NCBI RefSeq assembly: GCF_963677725.1
Contig: NZ_OY782507.1
Location: 310,001-374,000 of the forward strand
Direction of reading: 5' to 3'
Source: an uncultured Cohaesibacter sp.
Lineage (GTDB): Bacteria; Pseudomonadota; Alphaproteobacteria; Rhizobiales; Cohaesibacteraceae
DNA length: 64,000 bases
Shown: one piece after another, positions 36,647 to 46,204 of the stretch
How the letters are laid out: every line of letters begins with the position of its first letter
How positions within the stretch are numbered: the first letter of the stretch is position 1
Position numbers and translations under genes: made by a program
Notes under the pieces: generated by a model
What the model saw: only the letters and a program-made list of their open reading frames with translations
Told to the model about the DNA's origin: nothing
Databases searched by the model: none

Positions 36647-37864
36647 ATGCGTTACGAATATTCAGATTCTCCGGGTTCGAACGATATCGAAACTCGTCAA
36701 TGTGATAAGCAGGAACTTGAACCTTTTTACCACTCTGTTCGCTCCAAAGAGCAATTGGATGTGTTGATCGTTGAAGAAGACGATTTCGACTTTCACATCA
36801 TCCAACGTTATTTGCTCGATTCAGTATCCTACAATGCCAAGATTGAACGAGCCTCGACACTTGCCAAGCTGAAAGTTGCAGCCTCGCTTCACTGTTACGA
36901 TATCGTATTGATTGACTTTTGTTTGGGCAATGATACCGGCGTACTGGCAATGGATGCTTTGGGTGGAGCCGATTCAGATTGTGTGATGATCATGATCGCG
37001 GGAATGATGGCCCCCGATATTCTAAGTATTTCGCTCAGAGCCGGTGCCGTTGGCTGTATTTCCAAGGAACAGTTGGATTCTCAGCTGCTTGAAACGACGA
37101 TCACCTGTGCGCTTTACAATCATCGAATGAAGAAAAGTCTCCATCAGGCCATTGTCGCTCTGGAAGATGCGGCACGTGCCAAAAACACATTCTATGCCAC
37201 GATGGGCCATGATCTAAAAACCCCATTGAATGCCATTATGGGGTATGCAGAGATCATCTCGGACAATTGTCTGAATTTGCCTGTCCCCCAACAATATCGT
37301 GATTATGCCAAGTTAATCCGTTCAGGCGGGCTGCATTTGCTAGAAGTGATCAACAATCTGGTGCTGTATGCCAGCGACATGGCTCAGTCGATTGGAGGCG
37401 CTTTCGAGCGCGTGAGTTTTCGAGAATTGACTGACAAGGCAATGGATCTTGTCGGCATATTGGCTGAAAACAAATCCATTGATGTAAGAAGGTTGCCTTC
37501 TGATGATTGCTCGACTGTCTATTGCCAACCGTCCCTGATTACCCAAGCCATCGTCAACATTCTGTCCAACGCAATCAAATATACCAATATTGGCGGACGA
37601 ATTTGCATCCAGAATGTGACTTACGGTGATTCACACTGCGTTGTGATCGAGGATTCAGGTATCGGGATGAGCAAGGAAGATGTGAAGGTGGCAATGACCC
37701 CGTTTGGGCGTTGCAAGCTTCCAGCAGCATTGTCTCAGGAAGGCTCCGGGCTTGGCTTGTCGATCGTTGAAAAAATCGCAGTGAGCCATCATGGTGCTGT
37801 TTCCATCGAAAGCACGCCAGGCATCGGGACAAAAGTGACATTCGCCTTGCCCGCAATCCAATGA
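36647..37864 (+). CDS. Receiver-histidine kinase protein (soluble hybrid sensor)
   Basis: 405 residues without membrane segments. A receiver domain (about 37-155) has the phospho-acceptor Asp90 (LIDF) and Lys140 (SK), but the usual switch Thr/Ser is Ala118 (IMIAGM). The kinase core follows: His188 in GHDLKTPLNAIMGYAE, N box NILSNAIKYT, EDSGIGM and GSGLGLSIV. The receiver-first order with no HPt is that of output-regulated kinases. Loss of the switch Thr may uncouple phosphorylation from the usual conformational change. The cognate regulator is not in the window. Confidence 0.86.
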   Translation: MRYEYSDSPGSNDIETRQCDKQELEPFYHSVRSKEQLDVLIVEEDDFDFHIIQRYLLDSVSYNAKIERASTLAKLKVAASLHCYDIVLIDFCLGNDTGVLAMDALGGADSDCVMIMIAGMMAPDILSISLRAGAVGCISKEQLDSQLLETTITCALYNHRMKKSLHQAIVALEDAARAKNTFYATMGHDLKTPLNAIMGYAEIISDNCLNLPVPQQYRDYAKLIRSGGLHLLEVINNLVLYASDMAQSIGGAFERVSFRELTDKAMDLVGILAENKSIDVRRLPSDDCSTVYCQPSLITQAIVNILSNAIKYTNIGGRICIQNVTYGDSHCVVIEDSGIGMSKEDVKVAMTPFGRCKLPAALSQEGSGLGLSIVEKIAVSHHGAVSIESTPGIGTKVTFALPAIQ

Positions 37865-37969
37865 TGTCCAGCAAGGTTCTTTTCATAAACCGAGTGATGG
37901 TTGGCGATGGCGACCTTGACCATATCTGCCTCACTCAGCAGTGCGTGAGAAGCAAGGCGGGTGGTGTCG

Positions 37970-38908
37970 TCAAATGACGGGATTGATGATCAGATAAAGA
38001 CTGAAACAAATCAGACTGATAATCGTTGAGACAGCCAAACTGTTGCTGACAAATGCCTCCTCCTCTTCTGTCGCCTTTTGCATGAATAGAGGAATGATAT
38101 AAGGAGGAGGAAGGATCAGCAAAATGAAGAATGCTGCCTGATATCCCGGCCCCAATCCGAGCCAATTGGCAAGAACGAAGTGATTGAGAAGCAACGCTGA
38201 TGGGACGATGAGACCATAGCGGATGCCCACCAATATCGCGACGTCACCCAATCCTTTGCGCTTAATCTGGATGCCATAGCCCACCACCAGCAGGATCAAT
38301 GGCACCACCATGGCCGTCAGCAATTTAAGTGTCGCATAGAGACTGGACAGTAATGGTGCTGTTTTGACCGTCTCGGCCAAGCCAAGGCCATTGAGCATCA
38401 GCCCCGCGGTCAACGCGATTGTCACTGGTGACGTTGCGAACATTTTAAGAATTGCTGCCGGGTTTGAGCGTCCATCCCGGCGAACCATCATGAGGGGTGC
38501 AAAGACAAACCAGATGAATAATTCGTGCGGAAGATCGACCACGGCGATGTACCCGACGGCCTCCAATCCATAGGCGCCACCAAATAAACTGACCCCCAAC
38601 ATGCCATATTCAAAGCCAGTCAACAGAAACGGAAACCAGGGATGGTGGGGTACGAGCCATTTTCCAAGCACCAGCCCCAAGCCGTAAAGGCCTATGCAGA
38701 TCAACGCCACCAGAAACCAGAGCCCCAGATAGGAGATTTTCATCTCCATATCGAGAAAAACGGTAAAGAGTACACTGGGCAAAATAAGGTTGACGATCAG
38801 CTTCTTGATGCCTTCAACCACTTCAATACTGATAAACCCGGTCCAGCGGAAAAACATGCCAAGAATGATCAGGTAAAGAATGGGCAGCAATGAATCATAA
38901 ATGGACAT
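37970..38908 (-). CDS. AEC-family (auxin efflux carrier-like) permease
   Basis: 312 residues with about ten hydrophobic segments arranged as two halves. The pattern matches the AEC family, which includes malonate and malate permeases of bacteria. It probably moves an organic anion. No linked enzyme tells which one. It is convergent with the receiver-kinase gene. Confidence 0.8.
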   Translation of the reverse strand: MSIYDSLLPILYLIILGMFFRWTGFISIEVVEGIKKLIVNLILPSVLFTVFLDMEMKISYLGLWFLVALICIGLYGLGLVLGKWLVPHHPWFPFLLTGFEYGMLGVSLFGGAYGLEAVGYIAVVDLPHELFIWFVFAPLMMVRRDGRSNPAAILKMFATSPVTIALTAGLMLNGLGLAETVKTAPLLSSLYATLKLLTAMVVPLILLVVGYGIQIKRKGLGDVAILVGIRYGLIVPSALLLNHFVLANWLGLGPGYQAAFFILLILPPPYIIPLFMQKATEEEEAFVSNSLAVSTIISLICFSLYLIINPVI

Positions 38909-39261
38909 GAATGCCTCAAATTACGGGTTCTAGAAAAGCATAATCGTTTCACGCAGACCTGAGAATGGCAAGCCCGAAGGCCCTGCCCGGTTCAAATGAC
39001 GCAGGCGCTAGGATTTTGCATTAACCGACAAAATCAGAAGGCGTGACAGATGCAGATATCGACCCTTGAGAAATTCAATCAATATTAGAGATACATTTAT
39101 GATATTGAAATTGTTTGGATATTTTTACCATGACTTTGGCCCGATGAACGGCGCCATACGGCTATATCGCACGAGCTTTTGGCTCGGCCTTGGCGCTGTG
39201 CCCCAACCGAAGGTTTCACCTGACAAGCCGACTTTCCGCCGAATGACCAGTTACACGGCGA
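38909..39261. other. 353-bp intergenic region between the AEC gene and the TPR-sulfotransferase
   Basis: Both neighbours are on the minus strand. The region should contain the AEC promoter and the 3' end of the sulfotransferase transcript. No convincing ORF or hairpin terminator was seen. Confidence 0.4.
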
Positions 39262-40878
39262 TCATAGGTTGTCAAAGGCTCCGTCAAGATAAGGCTCGAA
39301 CTTTTTCCAGCTCTGCGAGCTGCCGCGATAGACTTGTTGGCGCACTTGTTCAACAGACGCGGTTTTTACCGCGCGGGTGTTGTGCTGCGGCGACAAGCAG
39401 GCATCCTGCCAGCCAAGCGCGAGATAGTCGATGAGATTGCGGGTCTCTGTTTCCTGCTCTTCGGTCAGACGCTCGTAATCGAGATCGTAAATCTGGCCGG
39501 GAAACTGCGCGTGCCAAAAGGCCATCAAATCGCGATAGAGCTTGTAATAGTCGACAACTGATTTCAGGTCGTGGCTATAGCCCAAAAATGGACCCTGAAA
39601 ATTGATCTTGAAGTTCGACCAGCAGGTGGCGGCCGGGTCGCGCATGGTGTGAATAATCTTTGCCTCAGGCAAGGCACTGCATATCAAGCCCAGCTGGAGG
39701 AAATTCTGTGGCAGTTTGTCAGCCACGAACGGTTTGCTGGCGGAAACCTTGGCAAGATCGGTCAAATACGCCTTGCGGAAGCGTTCCAGCGCAGGCTTGT
39801 CGGGACGCTGCTGACCAAGGCTGAGTTTGCGGCCATGGCGTCCCAGTAGGCGCAATTCGCCACCTCCATGGACATCGGAATGGCTCGAAATGATCTGCTC
39901 GACCAGTGAGGTGCCAGAGCGTGGCATGCCAAGAATGAAAATCGGCGTCGCCTTGGCCTTCTTTTTCGGCGCTTTGAGGGAGGCACTCTTGATGGCAGGT
40001 GCTGCCTGCTTGATGATAGCAAAAAGCGCCCGATCCTTTTCAAAGCTGTAACCAAGGATTTTTTGGCGCAAATGCCCAGCAGCCTTGTAATGATCGAGCG
40101 CCTCTTTCAACTGCCCGGTATCTTCTTTCATCTTAGCCATGGTGTGATGAAAATGGCAGGTTTGTGTGGCGTCCAAATCACCCTTTTTCAGCATGGCTGC
40201 AACCTGAGAGATTTGGGTGTCAATTTCGTCATACTTGATCATCTGACTCAAATATTGATGAGCCAAAGCGTCGCGCGGCTCAATGGCGATGGCCGAGCGA
40301 TAGGCCTCAATCGCTTCGGTGCGCCGCCCGCCCTGTTTCTGCAATATGGTGCCCAGATTGGTATAGGCTTGATGGAAATTTGCCTTCAAGTCGATGGCGG
40401 TCCGCAAGCATTCCTCTGCTTCGATCAGTTTGCCCTCTTCTTCATACAGAACAGACATGGCAAAATGGTCGTCAGGCTCATCGGGGTCGATGAGAATGGC
40501 TTTGGTGTAGGCGTCTTCAGCCTGTTTTAGCTGACCCACCCGCATTGCGGCTTTGGCCAACAGACGCCATAATTGAGCAGATTGGGGAAATTGCTTTGTC
40601 AGCAACTCCAGCTGTTGAATGGCCGCTGAGTAATTTTGCGCGTTGATTAAGCTTGTCACCTGCTGGATAAGCGCCGGGGATGGCCGATTGGGGCTGGACC
40701 GCAAGATGGTTCTGATTTTATCAACGCCTTCCAGGGCTTGTTGATTGTCGGGGCGTCGCACAAGAATTTTTCCGTACTGCTCAAGCGATGCTAGCATGTC
40801 ACCCTTCTTTAAAAAGGCGCTTGCTTTCTTCAAGTTGAGATCGATACCAGTTTTTTTCATACGAGTGTGAGCATCCAC
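39262..40878 (-). CDS. TPR-repeat protein fused to a sulfotransferase domain
   Basis: 538 residues. The N-terminal half (about 15-280) is a run of tetratricopeptide repeats (for example AKAAMRVGQLKQAEDAYTKAI). The C-terminal half is a sulfotransferase: the PAPS-binding loop is in FILGMPRSGTSLVEQ (around residue 315) and a 3'-phosphate site follows in the RDPAATCWSNF region. No signal peptide. TPR-sulfotransferases of this kind are common in Alphaproteobacteria, and their acceptors (protein tyrosine or glycan) are mostly unknown. Confidence 0.88.
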   Translation of the reverse strand: MDAHTRMKKTGIDLNLKKASAFLKKGDMLASLEQYGKILVRRPDNQQALEGVDKIRTILRSSPNRPSPALIQQVTSLINAQNYSAAIQQLELLTKQFPQSAQLWRLLAKAAMRVGQLKQAEDAYTKAILIDPDEPDDHFAMSVLYEEEGKLIEAEECLRTAIDLKANFHQAYTNLGTILQKQGGRRTEAIEAYRSAIAIEPRDALAHQYLSQMIKYDEIDTQISQVAAMLKKGDLDATQTCHFHHTMAKMKEDTGQLKEALDHYKAAGHLRQKILGYSFEKDRALFAIIKQAAPAIKSASLKAPKKKAKATPIFILGMPRSGTSLVEQIISSHSDVHGGGELRLLGRHGRKLSLGQQRPDKPALERFRKAYLTDLAKVSASKPFVADKLPQNFLQLGLICSALPEAKIIHTMRDPAATCWSNFKINFQGPFLGYSHDLKSVVDYYKLYRDLMAFWHAQFPGQIYDLDYERLTEEQETETRNLIDYLALGWQDACLSPQHNTRAVKTASVEQVRQQVYRGSSQSWKKFEPYLDGAFDNL

Positions 40879-41265
40879 GAAAAGTCAGTTTCTAGCTTGG
40901 ATCCAACAACAAAACCTGCGGCCGAACACATTCAAGCGTTTGAAAAATTTGTTTTTATTTCATTCCAGCCATTTGGGCGCCCAAATTGACGCGGAAAAGC
41001 ACTAACCCAATTGGTGTCGCAGCGATTGGCTTTGCATTTTTTGATGGCACTAGGGGGGACCTGTTTCGCCGTGTCCGATTGAACGCAGGATCAGAGTCGT
41101 ACGCTTCGCCATAGATAAGGGCGCAGTTGGGGTGCCAACAAGATCCCTAAATGCGCACATACTGTGCATGTATGCTACGTTTGGTAACATTGACAGTGCG
41201 TCGTCGTCACATATGTGTGATTGGTAAGGCCGCGACATAGAGCGCTACACAGAGAAAGTGCATGA
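40879..41265. other. 387-bp divergent promoter region before the LysR gene
   Basis: No ORF supported. It contains the palindrome CACATATGTG at 41208-41217 (49 bp before the LysR start) and a related word CACATACTGTGCATG nearby, possible autoregulatory sites. Confidence 0.4.
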
Positions 41266-42198
41266 ATGGACAATTGGGTTGAAATCCAAACCGCCTATCA
41301 AGTGGCTAAGTTGGGGACTGTCAGTGCCGCCGCCAAAGCGTTGGGCGTGCATAGGGTCACCGTCAATCGTCATGTCGAGACGCTTGAGGCAAAGCTTGGC
41401 ACCAAACTTTTCCTGCGTCATGGTCGCGGATATGTTCTAACGGAACAGGGGCAGGACTTTCTCTCTGTCGTCACCCGCGCCGATACCCTGCTAAACGATT
41501 TTGCCGGGCGCGCGCGCATGCAGAATGCCGAATTGTCTGGAGAATTGATCCTGACGACGACGCCAGCCCTGTCTCACATGATGATGAGCCCCATTGTATC
41601 CTATCGCAAGCATCACCCCGGAGTAAGGGTCACAGTTCTCAACCAGTATGATTTGCTCAAGCTGGAATATGGCGAGGCGCATATTGCCTTGCATGTGGAT
41701 ATGGTCAAGCCAGACAATCCAGACTATGTCGTCAGTTTGTTCAAGAATGCCAAGCTTGGTCTGTATGCTCATCAAAGCTATATCCAGCGCATGGGCATGC
41801 CCGAGAAAGTCGAGGACTTCAAAAACCACGATTTCATCCGCAATCTTGAACGCTTTGCAGATAATGACTTTCATCGTTGGCTAGATGACAATGTGCCTGC
41901 AGACCGCTTTGTGGTGCAGTGCGAGCATCCACGCATTGCACTTGAAGCCGTAACGGCAGGCGTCGGGATCGGCTTTTTGCCCAACTATCAAGCCAAGCAT
42001 AACAGCCAAATGCTGCGTATCAAAGCGGTTCAGCGCAGCTGGGATCTGCCGGTCTGGCTGGTCACTCATGTGGATTTGCATCGCTCCGAAAAAGTGCAGT
42101 CCATGCTCCGCTTCATGCGCGAGGAATATGACAGCTTTCTGGGCATTGAGCTTCCAGATCTTTCCCCAGATCCTTCCTTGTCGATGGATAATCGTTAG
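41266..42198 (+). CDS. LysR-family transcriptional regulator
   Basis: 310 residues with a helix-turn-helix near the N-terminus (YQVAKLGTVSAAAKALGVHRVTVNRHVETLE region, residues about 9-39) and a LysR effector domain. The N-terminus departs from the most common LysR pattern (VHRVTVNRH instead of a VSQPAVS type). No obvious divergent metabolic target: its neighbours are the TPR-sulfotransferase and, convergently, prfH. Target unknown. Confidence 0.83.
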   Translation: MDNWVEIQTAYQVAKLGTVSAAAKALGVHRVTVNRHVETLEAKLGTKLFLRHGRGYVLTEQGQDFLSVVTRADTLLNDFAGRARMQNAELSGELILTTTPALSHMMMSPIVSYRKHHPGVRVTVLNQYDLLKLEYGEAHIALHVDMVKPDNPDYVVSLFKNAKLGLYAHQSYIQRMGMPEKVEDFKNHDFIRNLERFADNDFHRWLDDNVPADRFVVQCEHPRIALEAVTAGVGIGFLPNYQAKHNSQMLRIKAVQRSWDLPVWLVTHVDLHRSEKVQSMLRFMREEYDSFLGIELPDLSPDPSLSMDNR

Positions 42199-42315
42199 TC
42201 GGCCCTCAACCGTCTGTCGCCTCTCAAAATCCCGTTTCAAAGCCATGGTCGACAATTGGCAACCAGGTTCCTCCGCCGGCAAGACCTACAAAGATGTCGC
42301 CGGCAGAGGCTGTTG

Positions 42316-42957
42316 CTATTTCCGCTGTTCTGAGAATTTGTCTCCACGGAAAATTCGAGTTGGATTGCCGCGTTCTAGTTGCTTGTGCAGCTGGTTTTCG
42401 TTGCGTTTCGTTGCGGCAGCCACCTCGCTTTCCATTAAAATGAACTTCGTTCTCAATCGCTCAAGCGCCACCTGTTTGTTGCGATGCTGAGATCGCTCAT
42501 CTCGGGAAATGACCGATAGGCCGCTGGGACCATACGTGAGGCGAACAGCACTATCTGTTGTATTTTGATGTTGACCGCCCGGCCCGCCAGCCCGGAAGGT
42601 TTCATAGCGCAAATCGCCTGATTCAATCTCAAAGCTATCCGCGATGTCATTCTCGACAGGGAAAATGGCGATATACCAGTTTTGCCGTTTGTGATGTGGT
42701 CTGAATGGACTGTTGCAAATCCATTGGATGGTGCCACACCAATGGCGAGCAAAGTCTGCGCAGTCTTGGCCGGTAAGCGAAACCAACGCCGACTGGACGC
42801 AACCCTCGCTTTCGCTTGCCGCCGGTTCAATCTCCATCGACAACTGTCGAGATTTGGCCTCCTTCGCCATTGCGCGCAAACACAGAGTAACGGCCCTTTG
42901 GCATTCTCTTGGTCCGTCACCGCTGGTGACCAATAGCCTAGTTTGTTCCTTTGGCAT
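42316..42957 (-). CDS. prfH: Peptide chain release factor homologue PrfH
   Basis: 213 residues. A class I release factor domain 3 with the GGQ motif at residues 127-129 (GGPGGQHQN), but no codon-recognition domain 2 of RF1/RF2. PrfH rescues ribosomes whose 16S rRNA was cut in the decoding centre, and its partner RtcB then religates the RNA. The start overlaps the rtcB stop by 1 nt (TAATG), so translation is coupled. The end lies 117 nt from the convergent LysR gene. Confidence 0.93.
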   Translation of the reverse strand: MPKEQTRLLVTSGDGPRECQRAVTLCLRAMAKEAKSRQLSMEIEPAASESEGCVQSALVSLTGQDCADFARHWCGTIQWICNSPFRPHHKRQNWYIAIFPVENDIADSFEIESGDLRYETFRAGGPGGQHQNTTDSAVRLTYGPSGLSVISRDERSQHRNKQVALERLRTKFILMESEVAAATKRNENQLHKQLERGNPTRIFRGDKFSEQRK

Positions 42958-44180
42958 TATTTTTTATACCTCCGGCTTTTGCTCTTTCGGTCAAATGACT
43001 TGTCGTTTCTTTTTCCTGAATTGCCTTCAAGAAGAACGGCTTTCTTGAAGGTGATCAGAGGTTTGAAGACAGCGATCGTCCGGATCAGGTCTGCCTCTTC
43101 CAGATCGGCCAAAACCCGACTTGCATCCTTGTAGGCATCGGGCGCTTCTTCAATCAGCATTTGCTTGTCTTCGCAGATCACCCGACCTCCCAGAGACGTT
43201 CGGTTTGTAGCAGATGCCTGAATGCCGCGAGACTTCTCTCTGCCATGCATAGCCCTTCGATTGTGCTTTCGTCCGGCGCCATGCGCCAGTGACTCCAGAG
43301 AAGCATTGATTGTACCTGTTGGATGAACCAGATAGCTCAGCGCATCACGAGACCCTGCCAACGGCACAAGAGTGCCATCGGCTTTTGCTGCGCCCTTGCG
43401 ATGCAAGAACCTTACATTTCCTGTCTCAGTTCTCATCTGCTCCACTATGTTATGTGGTGCATCAGCGATGAGATGGCACTGAGTACGCAAGGCTCTCGCG
43501 GCGCGTTCAGCGATCAATTGTCGGTTCAATGATGCCCATCGGACCGCCTGATCATGCATGGACAGATAGTCATCCATTTCCCTTTTCGACAGTTCTTGAT
43601 TTGGCTTCACCGTCGCAAAAATATCGCTGCCAAAGGCTCGCGAGCCAGAATGGACAAGAAGATAGGCAGATTGCGTGTTCAGGCCCGCTTCTATTGCCAA
43701 TACAGGATCGATGATCTGTTCGACCTGCTGCACTTCACAAAAGTGATTGCCTCCGCCAACGGATCCCAATGAATCGGGATAAAGGGAGCGGCTAAGCCCT
43801 AAGGCTTCAAGGCGCACTGAATAATGCTCCTTCTCTTCCTCTGATGCAGGGCAAGGGAGTTGACGCAGATTTTTGCTCGCTTTGTCCAGTTTGATTGCAT
43901 GCGCCGGAAGATCAAGCGCATAGAGTGACATTCCGCATCCGATATCGTTGCCGATGAGATGCGGATAGAGTCTGGACGACAGGATGGCACAGCCGACTGG
44001 CCCGAATTTGCCCGGATGCAGATCTGGGAAGGCCGCGACATGTTCGACGCCATCCATGGCTGAAACCAGCCGCAATTGATCCTCTGCCGTCCCTTCGATC
44101 CAAGAACGCGCTGAATAGAATGTGTGAATAGGGCATGCGTCTGCGCTTGCAGACACAGGGCCCTCATAAGGATTGCCCAT
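42957..44180 (-). CDS. rtcB: RNA-splicing ligase RtcB (PrfH-associated type)
   Basis: 407 residues from the ATG at 44180, which has AAAGGA 11 nt upstream; an in-frame ATG at 44243 would add 21 residues. Metal-site residues are visible in IGNDIGCGM (Asp79, Cys82), NHFCEVQ and LVHSGSRAFG, and the guanylylated His region in AHGAGRKHNRRAMHGREKSRG. It joins 3'-phosphate or 2',3'-cyclic phosphate to 5'-OH RNA ends. The direct fusion in transcription and translation with prfH identifies it as the ribosome-repair type and not the general RtcB. No rtcA or rtcR is nearby. Confidence 0.93.
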   Translation of the reverse strand: MGNPYEGPVSASADACPIHTFYSARSWIEGTAEDQLRLVSAMDGVEHVAAFPDLHPGKFGPVGCAILSSRLYPHLIGNDIGCGMSLYALDLPAHAIKLDKASKNLRQLPCPASEEEKEHYSVRLEALGLSRSLYPDSLGSVGGGNHFCEVQQVEQIIDPVLAIEAGLNTQSAYLLVHSGSRAFGSDIFATVKPNQELSKREMDDYLSMHDQAVRWASLNRQLIAERAARALRTQCHLIADAPHNIVEQMRTETGNVRFLHRKGAAKADGTLVPLAGSRDALSYLVHPTGTINASLESLAHGAGRKHNRRAMHGREKSRGIQASATNRTSLGGRVICEDKQMLIEEAPDAYKDASRVLADLEEADLIRTIAVFKPLITFKKAVLLEGNSGKRNDKSFDRKSKSRRYKK

Positions 44181-44346
44181 ATTGGGATGTCCTTTGGAAA
44201 TATTTTGGGTATTGATGCGAGCAGCTTCGCCTATAAAAGCCAAGAAAGATGCTTTTCAAGCGACCTCGATAATCCATATGCGCAAACCTCCCGCAAAGGT
44301 TCGGTCACGCTGAGGTCAAAACTTACTGAAAGAGCTGGTCACATGG

Positions 44347-44383
44347 GAGCTGCAGGAACCGACAATCGGTTCTGGGTCAGCTC
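44347..44383. other. Imperfect hairpin upstream of rtcB-prfH
   Basis: GAGCTG pairs with CAGCTC at the base, and GAACCGA pairs with TCGGTTC at the top with a 3-nt loop; the middle is mismatched. It lies 167 nt before the rtcB start and 500 nt before yqhD. Function unknown. Confidence 0.4.
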
Positions 44384-44879
44384 ATCGCCCCTGGGGCGCG
44401 TGTGGTATTTTTGGACATATGGCACCCCCATTTAAAGTGTGTAAGCGATAGGATGACGACCAACTACCATTTTCGACTGGAAATTACAATTCCCGTTTTG
44501 AAGCGAAACGCGTCACCCATGATTTATGCATCTTCTGCAATGCGCTGACTTTGTGATTATGAGCTACCTGCTTGTTGGACTTGCGTGGGCTTTAGTGCCT
44601 CGAACAGATCGCGGCTCTCCGACCGCAAAGCTGTTGCCGCCTGCCTTGAAATGCTGCAAGATCAACCTATTTTAGGAACTTGGAAATAAGCGCATCGCCT
44701 TGTGGGCTTTACCAATGGCAGAACAAGGTTTCATTCGGGAATATTCCATTTTTTCTGGCATTTCCAACCTTGACGCTCAACGTCTTGTCGAAGAGGCGTA
44801 CCAGATTTGACCTATTGCAGCGACACACGCAGACCAATCGACGTGCGGTTGCTCATTAAAACTGAAGAGAGCTTGACCA
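44384..44879. other. Rest of the divergent intergenic region, with a GGAATATTCC palindrome
   Basis: No ORF supported in this stretch, which completes the roughly 700-bp gap between rtcB and the yqhD-type gene. A perfect 10-bp palindrome (GGAATATTCC) lies at 44738-44747, 133 bp before the yqhD start, a possible operator. Confidence 0.4.
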
Positions 44880-46037
44880 ATGAAAAATTTCGATTTTCGC
44901 AATCCCACGCATATCCTGTTTGGCAAGGGCCGTATCGCGGATCTGAAAGATCAGGTTCCTGCTGACGCCAAGGTTCTTGTCATCTATGGCGGGGGAAGCG
45001 CTGAACGGACCGGCGTTCTGGCTCAGGTGCGTGAAGCACTGTCTGGTCACTCTTTGGTAGAATTCAGCGGGATCGAACCGAACCCCCGTTTTGAAACCGC
45101 GCTGAAAGCGGTTGAACTTATCGGCAAGGAAGACATAACATTCCTTCTCGCTGTCGGCGGTGGGTCTGTCATCGACGCCACCAAATTCATCGCGGCTGCG
45201 GCGCTTTACGACGGCGATCCTTGGGAAATCCTGACCTCGCACGGCGCTGTCGTGAAAGGCGCCATGCCGTTCGGGACTGTGTTGACACTGCCCGCCACAG
45301 CTTCGGAAATGAATTCCGGCTCGGTGATCACCAACGCTGAAAAGGGTGCCAAGCTTCCCTTCATGAGCGCCCATTGCTATCCGGTCTTTTCGGTTCTTGA
45401 CCCAGAGGTTACCTACTCCCTGCCCCCACGCCAGATCGCCAACGGTGTTGCGGATGCCTTTGTTCATATTATCGAACAATATCTCACCTACCCGTCTGAA
45501 GCTCATGTTCAGGATGGCTTTGCAGAAACCCTGCTGCGCACCCTCATTGATCTTGGGCCAAAAGCGCTTGAAACGCCCAAGGACTATGATGTTCGTGCCA
45601 ACCTGATGTGGACGGCGACGCTGGCGCTCAATGGCCTGATCGGCGCAGGGGTTCCTCAGGACTGGGCAAGCCACATGATCGGGCATGAGATTACCGCGCT
45701 CAACGACACCGATCACGCCCGCACCCTGGCAGTTGTGTTGCCATCCCTGATGAATGATCAGCGCGGCCCGAAACGCGAGAAATTGCTGCAATATGCTGCC
45801 AATGTTTGGGACATTCGCACCGGATCCGACGATGAACGGATCGACGCCGCAATCGATGCCACCCGCGGATTTTTTGAGTCCATCGGCATCAAGACACGGC
45901 TGGGTGACTATGACGTTGCAGCGCCGGAAATTGATCGCATTGTCGCTGCCTTGAAGGACCATGGCATGACCGCACTTGGCGAACATGGTGCAATCACTCC
46001 CAATGATGCCCGGCGCATTCTTGAAGCGGCCCAATAA
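44880..46037 (+). CDS. yqhD: Iron-type alcohol dehydrogenase, YqhD/BDH family
   Basis: 385 residues. The start FDFRNPTHILFGKGRI and the NADPH-binding loop GGGSVIDATKF are typical of YqhD and butanol dehydrogenases. Metal ligands are expected around ASHMIGHEITALNDTDHAR. E. coli YqhD reduces short-chain and lipid-peroxide-derived aldehydes with NADPH. The gene after it encodes a DJ-1/Hsp31-like protein, which supports an aldehyde-detoxification role. An open frame on the opposite strand of similar length is a shadow. Confidence 0.88.
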   Translation: MKNFDFRNPTHILFGKGRIADLKDQVPADAKVLVIYGGGSAERTGVLAQVREALSGHSLVEFSGIEPNPRFETALKAVELIGKEDITFLLAVGGGSVIDATKFIAAAALYDGDPWEILTSHGAVVKGAMPFGTVLTLPATASEMNSGSVITNAEKGAKLPFMSAHCYPVFSVLDPEVTYSLPPRQIANGVADAFVHIIEQYLTYPSEAHVQDGFAETLLRTLIDLGPKALETPKDYDVRANLMWTATLALNGLIGAGVPQDWASHMIGHEITALNDTDHARTLAVVLPSLMNDQRGPKREKLLQYAANVWDIRTGSDDERIDAAIDATRGFFESIGIKTRLGDYDVAAPEIDRIVAALKDHGMTALGEHGAITPNDARRILEAAQ

Positions 46038-46070
46038 AAAACCGTGATCCTCTCTTAGACCGTACAACAA

Positions 46071-46092
46071 ACCGCCAGCGTCTGCTGGCGGT
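46071..46092 (+). other. Hairpin between yqhD and the DJ-1-like gene
   Basis: ACCGCCAGC and GCTGGCGGT form a perfect 9-bp stem with a 4-nt loop, but no T-run follows. More likely an mRNA-stabilising or attenuating structure than a complete terminator. Confidence 0.55.
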
Positions 46093-46204
46093 GCGGTTCC
46101 GTACGCTTTGAAAGCAGCCAACCAAATGCCGCGAATGACGCATTGAGTTGTCTAACGGGAAAATTTTGACAAGCGCATAATCCGCGCTGACGAGAACAGG
46201 AAAC

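Noticed and set aside
39066-39434. Plus-strand frame of 122 codons at the end of the TPR-sulfotransferase gene
   Set aside because: It overlaps the 3' end of a confirmed minus-strand gene and its product has no domain-like features.
44347-44383. Hairpin considered as a tRNA-like element or riboswitch
   Set aside because: Only two short stems with a mismatched middle; no cloverleaf and no conserved riboswitch core.
44400-44440. Possible sigma-54 promoter (TGGCAC) upstream of yqhD
   Set aside because: The -12 element is missing: the position expected for GC reads TA, and it lies too far from the gene start.
44856-46121. Open frame of 421 codons on the minus strand opposite the yqhD-type gene
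   Set aside because: Shadow of the alcohol dehydrogenase gene, which has clear family motifs on the plus strand.
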